A DNA stretch of 64,000 nt from Novosphingobium sp. GTDB lineage: Bacteria; Pseudomonadota; Alphaproteobacteria; Sphingomonadales; Sphingomonadaceae. Positions 43,385-51,995 of the stretch are shown in pieces. Made by a program: the position numbers and the translations under genes. The stretch lies in contig JAGHZR010000010.1 of the NCBI GenBank assembly GCA_017745295.1, positions 62,001-126,000 of the forward strand. Reading direction: 5' to 3'. Each line of letters begins with the position of its first letter. The first letter of the stretch is position 1. The notes under the pieces were generated by a model. The model did not search any database. It saw only the letters and a program-made list of their open reading frames with translations, and had not been told where the DNA came from.

Positions 43385-44817
43385 TGGCACGATTTTCCCT
43401 CTCGCTGGCCGCGCTTGCGCTGGGAACCATGATTGCGGGCCTGCCGCCCGCTGCCGCCCAGGACAGCGCGCGGACCGACACTTTGGCCACGGCGCTGGCC
43501 CCCACCCCCGCCCCGCGCACGTCCGGCCCCCCCAACATCATCCTGATCCTGGCGGATGACTTCGGCGTGGAAGGCATCAATGCCTATGGCGGCGAATATC
43601 ATACGCCAAATGTCGACCGCCTGGCCACCGAAGGCACCCGCTTCGACAATGCCCACGCCATGCCGCTGTGCTCGCCCTCCCGCGTGCGGCTGATGACGGG
43701 TCAGGAAAACTGGCGCAATTACGAGGCCTTCGGCTATCTCGCTCCCGGCCAGCGGACGTTCGGCAATGTCATGAAGGACGCCGGCTACGTCACCGGCATC
43801 GTCGGCAAGTGGCAACTCATGGGCAACGGGTTCGACGGCCGCGTCGGCATAACCCCAGAGGCCGCCGGGTTCGACGAGAGCTACCTGTGGCAGCTTCAGG
43901 CGCTCACCGCCAAGGGTTCCCGCTACTGGGGGCCTACCCGCGCCGGCAACGGCACGGCGAAGATCAGCGAGGAAGGTTTCGGCCCCGATTTCGACAGTGC
44001 CAAGGCGCTGGACTTCATCTCGCGGCACAAGGACAAGCCGTTCTTCCTCTATTATCCGATGGTCCTGGTTCACAACCCCTGGGTCCAGACGCCCGACTCG
44101 ATGACGGCGGAGGGCGCGAAGGATCGGTTCAACGGCATGGTGTCCTATATGGACCGGCTCGTCGGCGACCTGATGGCGCGGCTGAAGGCTGAAGGGCTGG
44201 ACCGGAACACGATCGTCATCTTCACCGGCGACAACGGCACCAATCGCCAGATCACGTCGATGCGCGACGGCCATCCGGTGCGCGGCGGCAAGGGCACGAC
44301 CGCGATCAACGGCACCCACGTCCCCTTCATCGCCTGGGGGCCGGGCGTTCCCCAGGGCAAGATCAACGCGGCGCTGGTGGACTTCACCGACCTGCTCCCG
44401 ACTTTCGCCGACATGGCGGGTCAGCCCGCGCTCGCCGGCAAGGTCGATGGCGTGAGCCAATGGCCGGTCATCGCCGGCAAGGCGGGCAGCGCGCGCGGTT
44501 CGATCTTCATGCACTATGCGCCGATGTGGCAGTTCAAGCCCGAGCGCTTCGCTTTCGATGCAACCTGGAAGCTCTACGGCGATGGCCGCTTCGTGGCGAT
44601 GGACCCGATCTCCGGCGTCGAGACCGAAGTCCCTGCCGACAAGCGCAAGGGCGAAGCGGCCCGCCGTTACGCGGCGCTGCGAAAGGTGCTCGACGAGACG
44701 AAGGACGGGCCGCTCGACCCCACGCGCTATCCCTGGTGCGAGGGCCAGACCTCGGTCGATCCCGGCAAGCCCGCCACGGTCGCCGGCTGCGGCAGGACGC
44801 CAGGAGGAGAAGAATGA
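43384..44817 (+). CDS. sulfatase, S1 family (GKWQL variant)
   Basis: This 477-residue sulfatase has a signal peptide (LGTMIAGLPPAAAQ) and the motif PLCSPSRVRLMTGQ with Cys96. Metal ligands are in LADDFGVEG and FTGDNGTN. The usual GKWHL reads GKWQL here, so the His that normally contacts the active site is Gln, a feature seen in one S1 subgroup. The C-terminus holds a Cys pair (YPWCEGQ and AGCGRT). It starts in TAATG overlap and ends in ATGA overlap with its neighbours, so translation is coupled on both sides. Confidence 0.88.
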   Translation: MARFSLSLAALALGTMIAGLPPAAAQDSARTDTLATALAPTPAPRTSGPPNIILILADDFGVEGINAYGGEYHTPNVDRLATEGTRFDNAHAMPLCSPSRVRLMTGQENWRNYEAFGYLAPGQRTFGNVMKDAGYVTGIVGKWQLMGNGFDGRVGITPEAAGFDESYLWQLQALTAKGSRYWGPTRAGNGTAKISEEGFGPDFDSAKALDFISRHKDKPFFLYYPMVLVHNPWVQTPDSMTAEGAKDRFNGMVSYMDRLVGDLMARLKAEGLDRNTIVIFTGDNGTNRQITSMRDGHPVRGGKGTTAINGTHVPFIAWGPGVPQGKINAALVDFTDLLPTFADMAGQPALAGKVDGVSQWPVIAGKAGSARGSIFMHYAPMWQFKPERFAFDATWKLYGDGRFVAMDPISGVETEVPADKRKGEAARRYAALRKVLDETKDGPLDPTRYPWCEGQTSVDPGKPATVAGCGRTPGGEE

Positions 44818-46277
44818 TGCGACGCGCCCTCATCGCCGCGATGCTCGCAGGCGCCGCCACCCTGTCCGGCTGCGCGGCGAACGCCCCCGGCGTCCCCCCT
44901 GCCCCGGCGGCAAAGACCGTCGCTGCCGGCCGACCGAATGTCGTCGTCATCCTTGCCGACGATCTCGACTGGGCGGACGTCTCGACTTACGGCCGGGCCG
45001 ACGTGCCCACGCCCAACATCGATCGCATTGCCAGAACCGGCGTCGCCTTCTCCAGCGGTTATGTCGCCGCATCGGTCTGCGCGGTCAGCCGCGCCGGGTT
45101 GTTGACCGGCCGGATGCCGCAGCGCTTCGGTTTCACCTACAACATCAACGACGAGGGGGACGAAGGCGCCGGCCTGCCCGTCGGCGAGAAGACGATGGCG
45201 GACCGCCTGCGTCCGCTCGGCTACCGGACCGCCGCGTTCGGCAAATGGCATCAGGGCTCGGATCGCCAATTCTATCCCACCGAACGGGGCTTCGACGAGT
45301 TCTTCGGCTTCCTTGCCGGTGAAACCAACTACGTCGATCCGAAAACGCCCGGCATCGTCACCACCCCGACCAAGGCGGACAAATACGTCATCGGCCCGCG
45401 CACCGGCAACCACGCCATGGTGGAAGGCCCCGATGCGAAGCCGGCCGACGATTTCGGGCGCTACCTGACCGACCAGATCACCGATCGGGCGGTCGATTTC
45501 ATCGATCGCTCCGCGTCCGACAAGGATCGGCCGTTCTTCGCTTATGTCGCCTACAATGCGCCGCATTGGCCGCTTCAGGTGCCGCAGAGCTATTACGACC
45601 GTTTCCCCCAGGTGAAAGATCCGGTGCGCCGCACCTACATCGCCATGATCGCGGCGATGGACGACGGGATCGGCAGGATCCTCGACCGGCTGGAAGCGCA
45701 AGGCGTGCGCGACAACACCATCGTCGTGTTCCTCTCGGACAATGGCTGTCCGGAACGCTTCGGCTTCTGCAACCCGGACCATCCGTGGGGCGCGGGAAAG
45801 TTCACTTATCTGGAAGGCGGCGTGCGCGTTCCCTTCGTGATGTCCTGGCCGGCAGGCCTCAAGCCGCAGGGCATCAGCGACAGCCCGGTCTCTTCGGTGG
45901 ACATTGCCGCCACCGTGCTGCACGCCGCCGATCCCGGACGGTCCCTGCCCGCCGAGTTCGACGGACGCGATCTCGTGCAGACGGCGAAACACCCCGATCC
46001 GGATCGTCTGCTCGTCTGGGGACAGGAGCCGGTCTATGCCGCAAGAAGAGGTTCCCGCAAGCTCTGGGTCTCGCACGACTGGAACACGTCGCACCTCTAC
46101 GACCTGAACAGCGACCCGGCCGAGATGAAGGACCTTTCCAGCAGCGATCCGGCCGGCGCCGCCAGCCTCTCGGCCGAGATCGAGCGCTTCCGCACGGCTC
46201 TCCCCGATCCCCGCTGGAAGCTCCACTTTACCCGCAAGACCACCGTCAACGGTCGCGAGACCGAATGGGTCTATTGA
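44814..46277 (+). CDS. sulfatase-like lipoprotein with a changed active-site motif (CAVSR)
   Basis: This 487-residue sulfatase-fold protein has a lipobox (LSGC, Cys20) and resembles GALNS-like S1 sulfatases (GLLTGRMPQRFGF, FGKWHQGSD, LSDNGCPE). Its active-site segment reads SVCAVSRAGLLTGR: Cys89 and Arg93 are present, but the Pro of CxPxR is Val91. That Pro is part of the core recognised by the aerobic formylglycine-generating enzyme, so maturation may be poor or use another route. All other metal-ligand segments look intact. The first ATG (44814) overlaps the previous stop. Confidence 0.85.
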   Translation: MMRRALIAAMLAGAATLSGCAANAPGVPPAPAAKTVAAGRPNVVVILADDLDWADVSTYGRADVPTPNIDRIARTGVAFSSGYVAASVCAVSRAGLLTGRMPQRFGFTYNINDEGDEGAGLPVGEKTMADRLRPLGYRTAAFGKWHQGSDRQFYPTERGFDEFFGFLAGETNYVDPKTPGIVTTPTKADKYVIGPRTGNHAMVEGPDAKPADDFGRYLTDQITDRAVDFIDRSASDKDRPFFAYVAYNAPHWPLQVPQSYYDRFPQVKDPVRRTYIAMIAAMDDGIGRILDRLEAQGVRDNTIVVFLSDNGCPERFGFCNPDHPWGAGKFTYLEGGVRVPFVMSWPAGLKPQGISDSPVSSVDIAATVLHAADPGRSLPAEFDGRDLVQTAKHPDPDRLLVWGQEPVYAARRGSRKLWVSHDWNTSHLYDLNSDPAEMKDLSSSDPAGAASLSAEIERFRTALPDPRWKLHFTRKTTVNGRETEWVY

Positions 46278-46289
46278 CGAGGAACCTCG

Positions 46290-47996
46290 ATGACAAAGAA
46301 CACCGTCCTCGCCCGCGCCCTTGCGGGTGCCGCCTGCTTTGCGGCCATGGCGATTTCAACGCTTCCGGCCTTGGCCAAGGCCCCCGCCGCCGCGCCCGCA
46401 TCCCAGGACGCGCGCCCGCGCAACATCATCTTCGTTCTCGTCGACGACTTGCGCTACGACGGCATGGGCTTCCTCCAGCCCGGCCTGCTCAAGACCCCGA
46501 ACATCGACCGCATGGCCAAGGAAGGCACCTACTTCCCCAACGCCGTGGTAACCTCCTCGCTGTGCAGCCCCAGCCGCGCGACCATCCTGACCGGGCAGAC
46601 CGCCCGCAACCACGGCATCGTCGACAATAACGACGCTTCCGAAGCCGGGCTCACCTATTTCCCGAGCTATCTCCAGCAGGCCGGCTACGACACCGCCTTC
46701 TTCGGCAAGTGGCACATGGGAAGCAACAGCGCCGCCCCGCGGCCCGGCTTCGACAAGTGGGTCAGCTTCATCGGTCAGGGGAACTACTGGCCGGCCAAGG
46801 CGACCACCGCCCATTCCTCCCCCGACCTCAACGTCGACGGCAAGGACGTGCCCCAGAAGGGCTACATCACCGACGAACTGACCGACTACGCGATGAACTG
46901 GCTGGCCAGGGAGCGTGACCCGAAGAAGCCGTTCTTCCTCTATCTCAGCCACAAGGGCGTCCACTCCGACCCGCTGCCGCCGCCGCGCTACGCGCATCAG
47001 TACGACAAGGCAAAGTTCTCCCTGCCCGCCAGCGCCGCCAACACGCCCGAGAACAACGCGGGCAAGCCGGTCTGGGTGCAGAACCAGCGCAATTCCTGGC
47101 ACGGCATCGACTTCTTCTACAATGCCGACGTGCCGATGACCGAGTATCTCAAGTACTACTACGGCACCCTTTCCGCGATCGACGACAGCCTCGGCCGGAT
47201 CATGGACTATCTGCGCAAGAACAATCTGGAGAAGGACACGCTGGTCGTGTTCACGTCCGACAACGGCTACATGGTCGGCGAACATGGCCTGATCGACAAG
47301 CGCAACGCCTACGAAGCCTCGATCCGGGTGCCGCTGGTGGTCTGGGAGCCGGGCACGGTTCCGGCCGGCAAGGTCAATCCGGGCCGCATCCGCAATCTCG
47401 ACTTTGCACCGACCTTCCTCGACGTCGCGGGCGCCAGCCGCCCCCAACAGTTCGAAGGCACCAGCGCATGGGACTTGTGGGAAGGCAAGCTGGCCCCCAC
47501 CGACTGGAAGCCCGGCGATTTCACGTATGAATATTACTGGGAATACAACTTCCCGATGACGCCGGGCACTTTCGCCATCGAGCGCGACCGCGTGAAATAC
47601 ATCCAGTATTACGGCGTCTACGACACCGACGAACTCTACGACCTCAAGACCGATCCCGAGGAAATGCACAACCTCGTCGACGATCCCAAGTGGGCGGCAA
47701 GGAAGCAGGAACTGCGCATTGCGCTCTACCAGCAACTCGCCAACCGGGAAGGAAAGCACATGATCCCTTATGGCGCCCGCCTTTCGACCGGCGCAGTGCG
47801 GCGCGACGTGAACGGCACCCGCGCTGCGGACTTCCCGGCGTCGTGGTACATCAAGCCGAACCCGACCGACCGGCTCGACCCGATCCTCCCCGACAGCCCC
47901 GCCAAGCTCAAGGCCCAGGCCGAAGGCAAGCCGCTGGTCTATACCCCGCCACTCGGCGCCGAACTGAAGAGCCAGATCGGGAGCACCGGCAAGTGA
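46290..47996 (+). CDS. sulfatase, glucosamine-6-sulfatase-like (S1 family)
   Basis: This 568-residue sulfatase has a signal peptide (AAMAISTLPALAKA) and the motif LCSPSRATILTGQ with Cys92. It also has VDDLRYDGMG at the metal site, GKWHMG, and FTSDNGYMVGEHGLIDKRNAYE. The last phrase and HGIVDNN are typical of N-acetylglucosamine-6-sulfatase/iduronate-sulfatase-like members (S1_11-like). This suggests a sugar-sulfate ester as substrate. It starts 12 bp after the previous stop. Confidence 0.88.
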   Translation: MTKNTVLARALAGAACFAAMAISTLPALAKAPAAAPASQDARPRNIIFVLVDDLRYDGMGFLQPGLLKTPNIDRMAKEGTYFPNAVVTSSLCSPSRATILTGQTARNHGIVDNNDASEAGLTYFPSYLQQAGYDTAFFGKWHMGSNSAAPRPGFDKWVSFIGQGNYWPAKATTAHSSPDLNVDGKDVPQKGYITDELTDYAMNWLARERDPKKPFFLYLSHKGVHSDPLPPPRYAHQYDKAKFSLPASAANTPENNAGKPVWVQNQRNSWHGIDFFYNADVPMTEYLKYYYGTLSAIDDSLGRIMDYLRKNNLEKDTLVVFTSDNGYMVGEHGLIDKRNAYEASIRVPLVVWEPGTVPAGKVNPGRIRNLDFAPTFLDVAGASRPQQFEGTSAWDLWEGKLAPTDWKPGDFTYEYYWEYNFPMTPGTFAIERDRVKYIQYYGVYDTDELYDLKTDPEEMHNLVDDPKWAARKQELRIALYQQLANREGKHMIPYGARLSTGAVRRDVNGTRAADFPASWYIKPNPTDRLDPILPDSPAKLKAQAEGKPLVYTPPLGAELKSQIGSTGK

Positions 47997-49897
47997 GCGC
48001 CGTTTCGCGCCGCGCCGTGCTCGGTTCGATCGCCGGGGCGACGACATTGGCCGCGACGGGCACGGCCGCCCGCGCCGCCGCTCCGGTCCAGCGTCCCAAC
48101 ATCCTGTGGATCGTGAGCGAGGACAACAACCCCTACGTCGGCGCTTATGGCGACAAGCTGGCCCACACGCCGACGATCGATGGACTGGCCGCCAAGGGCC
48201 TGCTGTTCCGCCACGTCTATTCCAATGCCCCGGTCTGCGCGCCGTCGCGCTTCGGCATCCTGACCGGCGTCTACCCGGAAAGCTGCGCGCCCGCCAACCA
48301 GATGCGCGCCATCGGCAAGCTGCCTGAACAGTTCAAGACCTATCCGGAACTGATGCGGGCGGCGGGCTACTTCTGCACCAACAGCGCGAAGACCGACTAC
48401 AACTGCAATGTGGACCCCAAGGCCGTCTGGGACGCCCAGGGCAAGGCCGCGCACTGGCGCTCGCGCGAGAATCCGGGCCAGCCTTTCATGGCGGTCTTCA
48501 ACTATGAGACCACCCACGAATCCAAGATCTTCACGCCCACGCCGGGCCGCGTGACGCCGGACATGGTGAAGATCCCAAGTTTCCTGCCGGATACGCCGGG
48601 GACCCGTCAGGATTTTGCCAGCTATTACAACCTGATGGAAAAGATGGACGGCCAGCTGGCCGAACGTCTCGCCGAACTGGCGGCAGACGGTCTCGCCGAG
48701 AACACCATCGTCTTCCACTATTCCGACAACGGCGGGGTACTCGGGCGGTCCAAGCGCTACTGCACCGAAGAGGGTCTGCGCTGCGAGATGGTGGTCTACG
48801 TGCCGCCCAAATGGCAGCACCTGATGCCGGGTCGCCCCGGCACCGAGCTCACTTCGCCCGTGAGCTTCATCGATCTCGCCCCGACCGTATTGGCGATCGC
48901 CGGCGCGAAGCAGCCGCCGCAGATGACCGGCCAGCCGTTCCTCGGCCCGAAGGCAAAGCCCCAGAAGTATGCCTTCGGCATGCGCAACCGCATGGACGAG
49001 CGGATCGACTTCCAGCGCACCGTCACCGATGGCCGCTGGCGCTACATCCGCAACTACATGCCGCATCGCCCCCTGGGCCAGCACCAGGCCTTCGCATGGC
49101 TGGCCAAGGGCTATCAGGAATGGGAGCAGGCCTATCTCGACGGCAAACTGACCGAAGTCCAGGCGCGCTTCTTCCAGCCGAAGCCGTTCGAGGAGCTCTA
49201 CGACCTCGGGGCCGATCCCGAGGAACTGGACAATCTGGCCGGTAACCCTTCGCATCGGGCGATCCGCAAGACGCTAAGCGCCGCGCTCGACGGCCATATG
49301 ATCGCGATCCACGACAATGGCTTCCTGCCAGAGGGCATGGCGGGCGAAGGCTGGGCCGAAAGCCGCGACCCGGCGGTCTATCCGCTCGGAAAGGTCATGT
49401 CCCTCGCCCGCACGGCCGGTCTCGGACGACTGGAGGGCCTGCCCTCCCTGCGCGCCGCGCTTTCCGACCAGGTGGAAGTGCTGCGCTACTGGGCCGGCAT
49501 GGGACTGCTCATCCTGGGGGACAAGGCGGCCCCCGCCAAAGCCGACATGCTGGCCGCTCTGGCCCGCGAGACCTCACCCCACGTGCGCATTCAATTGAGC
49601 GAAGCGCTTGCAAAGCTGGGTGAAACCGGCCCTTCCCTCGCCGCGCTCGTCGATCTTTCGGACGAGGCCCAACCGTGGCAGATCCGCCTTCATGCCCTGA
49701 ACGCCCTGACATTCCTGGGCCCGGTAGCCATGCCCGCGTTGGAGAACGCCAGGAAAGCGATGGGTGGAAGCAACGAGTATCTCAAGAGCGCGGGCAAGTA
49801 TCTGACCCTGAAGCTGACCGGAGCCTATACGCCGGCGACGCAGATCTTCGACTGGGAAGGTCTCATGGCCCGCCTCAAGAATGGTGGAGCGCCCTAG
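47993..49897 (+). CDS. sulfatase, SGSH-like, with C-terminal HEAT-like repeats
   Basis: This 634-residue sulfatase has a Tat-like signal (SRRAVLGSIAGATTLAATG), VSEDNNPYVGAYGD at the metal site and the motif VCAPSRFGILTGVYPE with Cys82. These are traits of the N-sulfoglucosamine sulfohydrolase-like branch (S1_8). From about residue 500 on, short paired helices with alternating Leu/Ala (LRYWAGMGLLILGDKA, VRIQLSEALAKLGETG, IRLHALNALTFLG) look like HEAT repeats, an add-on seen in some members. The GTG start overlaps the previous stop as GTGA. It is the last gene of the operon. Confidence 0.88.
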   Translation: MSAVSRRAVLGSIAGATTLAATGTAARAAAPVQRPNILWIVSEDNNPYVGAYGDKLAHTPTIDGLAAKGLLFRHVYSNAPVCAPSRFGILTGVYPESCAPANQMRAIGKLPEQFKTYPELMRAAGYFCTNSAKTDYNCNVDPKAVWDAQGKAAHWRSRENPGQPFMAVFNYETTHESKIFTPTPGRVTPDMVKIPSFLPDTPGTRQDFASYYNLMEKMDGQLAERLAELAADGLAENTIVFHYSDNGGVLGRSKRYCTEEGLRCEMVVYVPPKWQHLMPGRPGTELTSPVSFIDLAPTVLAIAGAKQPPQMTGQPFLGPKAKPQKYAFGMRNRMDERIDFQRTVTDGRWRYIRNYMPHRPLGQHQAFAWLAKGYQEWEQAYLDGKLTEVQARFFQPKPFEELYDLGADPEELDNLAGNPSHRAIRKTLSAALDGHMIAIHDNGFLPEGMAGEGWAESRDPAVYPLGKVMSLARTAGLGRLEGLPSLRAALSDQVEVLRYWAGMGLLILGDKAAPAKADMLAALARETSPHVRIQLSEALAKLGETGPSLAALVDLSDEAQPWQIRLHALNALTFLGPVAMPALENARKAMGGSNEYLKSAGKYLTLKLTGAYTPATQIFDWEGLMARLKNGGAP

Positions 49898-50015
49898 TTG
49901 CTTCCGGCAGCCGATACCCGAACCCGGGGAAGCCGCTGACACGCGCGGCTTCGTTCGGCGGTTGCGCAACCATGAGCCGGTCTTCGGCGTCACCGCCTGC
50001 CACTGCGAACTGAAA

Positions 50016-50044
50016 CCGGGGCGACCGCTTGCCGGTCGCCCCGG
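50016..50044. terminator. candidate terminator of the sulfatase operon
   Basis: A perfect 11-bp GC-rich stem (CCGGGGCGACC / GGTCGCCCCGG) with a 7-nt loop lies 118 bp past the last sulfatase stop and before the convergent OsmC gene. There is no T-tract. The remaining 249-bp gap shows no gene. Confidence 0.55.
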
Positions 50045-50146
50045 TCAGAACCCGTTACGAAACGAGGCCGGAATGTTCGCCCGGCCCGCCGGTTTGCCGG
50101 AAACGGCCGCCGTGATTGCGGTTTCAGCGAAGGACTTGGAACGGTA

Positions 50147-50734
50147 TCACGATACGCCAACCCCGCTATCGGCAGTCAGCACTTCGATGCGGGCGTTCAT
50201 GAAGATCGGTTGGGCGAGGTTGAAGAAGTTCGGCGAGGTCTTCATCACCGCCTCGTGGATGTCGCGGAACTGTTCGATGCTGCCGTTGCCGCCGATGCGC
50301 ACGGTATAGTCGAGCTGGCGATAACCGGCCGGAACGCTGTCGTCGAGCCCCAGGAATCCCCGAAGGTCGAGCTGTCCCGTGGTCTCGATCTCCAGCCGGT
50401 CCAGCGCGATGCCACGCACCGCGGCCTGGGCGACGTAGCCCACGGTCATGCAGGCGTTGAGGGCCGACATCAGCAGTTCCTGCGGGTTGGGCGCGCTGTT
50501 CGTACCCAGCAGCTCTTCGGGCTCGTCTGCAATGATCTTGAAGCGCCTTTCGATCCTTTCGCCGGCCATTTCATAGGCTTCGATCACGGACTCGCTGCGC
50601 GTCCGTCCCGACCAGTGCGTGGTGACACGGAAGCCGACGCGAGCGGTGGCCGGATCGGACCGAATGGCGGCGACGACATCGGAAAGGGTCGCAAGATCGA
50701 TGCCGTTGATGACACCTGGAAGTGCATGGTCCAT
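50147..50734 (-). CDS. OsmC-like protein
   Basis: This 195-residue OsmC/Ohr-fold protein keeps the peroxidatic Cys in LLMSALNACMTVGYVAQ. The second position, where Ohr/OsmC have CP, reads KTSPNFFNL, so the resolving Cys is Ser. Single-Cys members are common in the YhfA-like branch; peroxide activity would need an external thiol. It lies 30 bp downstream of the diiron protein gene on the same strand. Confidence 0.85.
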   Translation of the reverse strand: MDHALPGVINGIDLATLSDVVAAIRSDPATARVGFRVTTHWSGRTRSESVIEAYEMAGERIERRFKIIADEPEELLGTNSAPNPQELLMSALNACMTVGYVAQAAVRGIALDRLEIETTGQLDLRGFLGLDDSVPAGYRQLDYTVRIGGNGSIEQFRDIHEAVMKTSPNFFNLAQPIFMNARIEVLTADSGVGVS

Positions 50735-50764
50735 GATGATTTTCCTTTCTTTGCAATCGAGTAA

Positions 50765-51670
50765 TCAGGCGTAGGCAGGGGCGATGGTGTCCAGCCGGGC
50801 AACGAACTCGGGTGAGAGCCGGGCCAGCGTCTGGCGGAAGCGGGGATGGGCCATGCCCGAACCCAGGAAGGTCCAGCGCGATGCCTGATGCTGCTGCTCA
50901 ACCAGCCGCTTCCTTGTGTCCGGCGCCAGCGCGCCGATCCGGCACTCCAGCACGGCGACGTTCATCGCCGCCTGCTGGGCCAGCCCGCCGTCCAGAAAGT
51001 CGACGATATCGAGATAGCCGCGAAATCCGGCCTCGATCTCCGCAGCATCGAGGCCTTCGGCCAGTGCCTCGACCATCAGGGTGTCTAGCCGCGCATGCTG
51101 CGCTTCCTCCATCCAGTGGTGGCGCAGCAGGCTCTTGAACCGCGCCTCGATCTGGCGATCGGCGTGCACGGATTCGCGGTAATGGGCCTGCGTCATCCAC
51201 TCGATATGCAGAATGACCAAGGCGACCGAGAGCGGCGCATGCGCCATGACCGCGCGCCCGATGGCCTCGGCCGGACCGATCACCGGGCAAGATCCACCGA
51301 AGCCGCGCGAGAAGGTATCGGCGAAGCGGCGGAAGAGGTGGATATGCTTGGCCTCCTCGCCTGCGAATTGCAGAAGCGCGCGCACGCGCAAGTCGTCGCC
51401 GTTCAGCAGCGGCCGGGCATGGTCGAGCACGAAGGGCAGGATGAACTCCTCGACCAGCCCGAACAGGGCCAGGTATTCGTGCGCCCTGATCTGGTTGAGG
51501 AGCAGGCGCTCGCGGTCCGGGAGGCCGGAGCCACCCGTTCGCGCCAGGGCTTCCGGCAGGAACGGGCGGGTGAAATCCAGCTCGGCATCGTCTGGCAGCA
51601 CGTCGTCGAGTTGCCAGGCGGCCTTCTGCGACGATGCAAGCACGTCGCCGTAGGAAAAGGGTGCGTACAT
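50765..51670 (-). CDS. ferritin-like diiron protein
   Basis: This 301-residue all-helical protein has iron ligands in FAGEEAKHIHLF and HHWMEEAQHARLDTL (two ExxH pairs), with further Glu residues in LVEEFILPF and HIEWMTQ. This is the pattern of diiron oxygenases and ferritin-like proteins, perhaps AurF/CmlI-like N-oxygenases. The substrate is unknown. It forms a pair with the OsmC-like gene downstream and is divergent from the SARP-hydrolase fusion, a possible regulator. Confidence 0.72.
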   Translation of the reverse strand: MYAPFSYGDVLASSQKAAWQLDDVLPDDAELDFTRPFLPEALARTGGSGLPDRERLLLNQIRAHEYLALFGLVEEFILPFVLDHARPLLNGDDLRVRALLQFAGEEAKHIHLFRRFADTFSRGFGGSCPVIGPAEAIGRAVMAHAPLSVALVILHIEWMTQAHYRESVHADRQIEARFKSLLRHHWMEEAQHARLDTLMVEALAEGLDAAEIEAGFRGYLDIVDFLDGGLAQQAAMNVAVLECRIGALAPDTRKRLVEQQHQASRWTFLGSGMAHPRFRQTLARLSPEFVARLDTIAPAYA

Positions 51671-51702
51671 GGGCGGTTTCTCCGCTGAGGACGATGTTGC
51701 CG

Positions 51703-51825
51703 TCAGGCCAGCGTGAAGGCGCCGGCGAGGGGGCCGACGGCAGTGCTGACGGCGAAGCCGGAGGTCAGCGCTGCCAGCAGGCTGAGCGCGGCGCAGCGGG
51801 CGAATGCTTGAAGGGCAGTGTTCAT
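51703..51825 (-). CDS. small hydrophobic peptide (40 aa)
   Basis: This is an ATG-started 40-residue frame with a hydrophobic, signal-like sequence (ALSLLAALTSGFAV) and a short tail GPLAGAFTLA. It lies between the diiron protein gene and the divergent SARP fusion. The ribosome binding site is weak (AAAGG), so it may be a leader peptide or chance. Confidence 0.35.
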   Translation of the reverse strand: MNTALQAFARCAALSLLAALTSGFAVSTAVGPLAGAFTLA

Positions 51826-51995
51826 GGAATGGGCCTTTTCGCTTTGATCCCCGGCCCCCGATTGGGCCGGTAGGAATGTTGTGCGGCGGCCTCGTGAGAG
51901 TCGGCGTGGGAAGCGGCGTGGAAATTGGCGTTTGAAGCCCGATCTGCTAATTTACCACGCGCGGATGGCTGCCGGGGGGCAGCAAGGAAGGGTGG

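Noticed and set aside
41546..43390. Minus-strand frame opposite the first rightward sulfatase
   Set aside because: No domain is seen, and the plus strand keeps all sulfatase motifs in frame.
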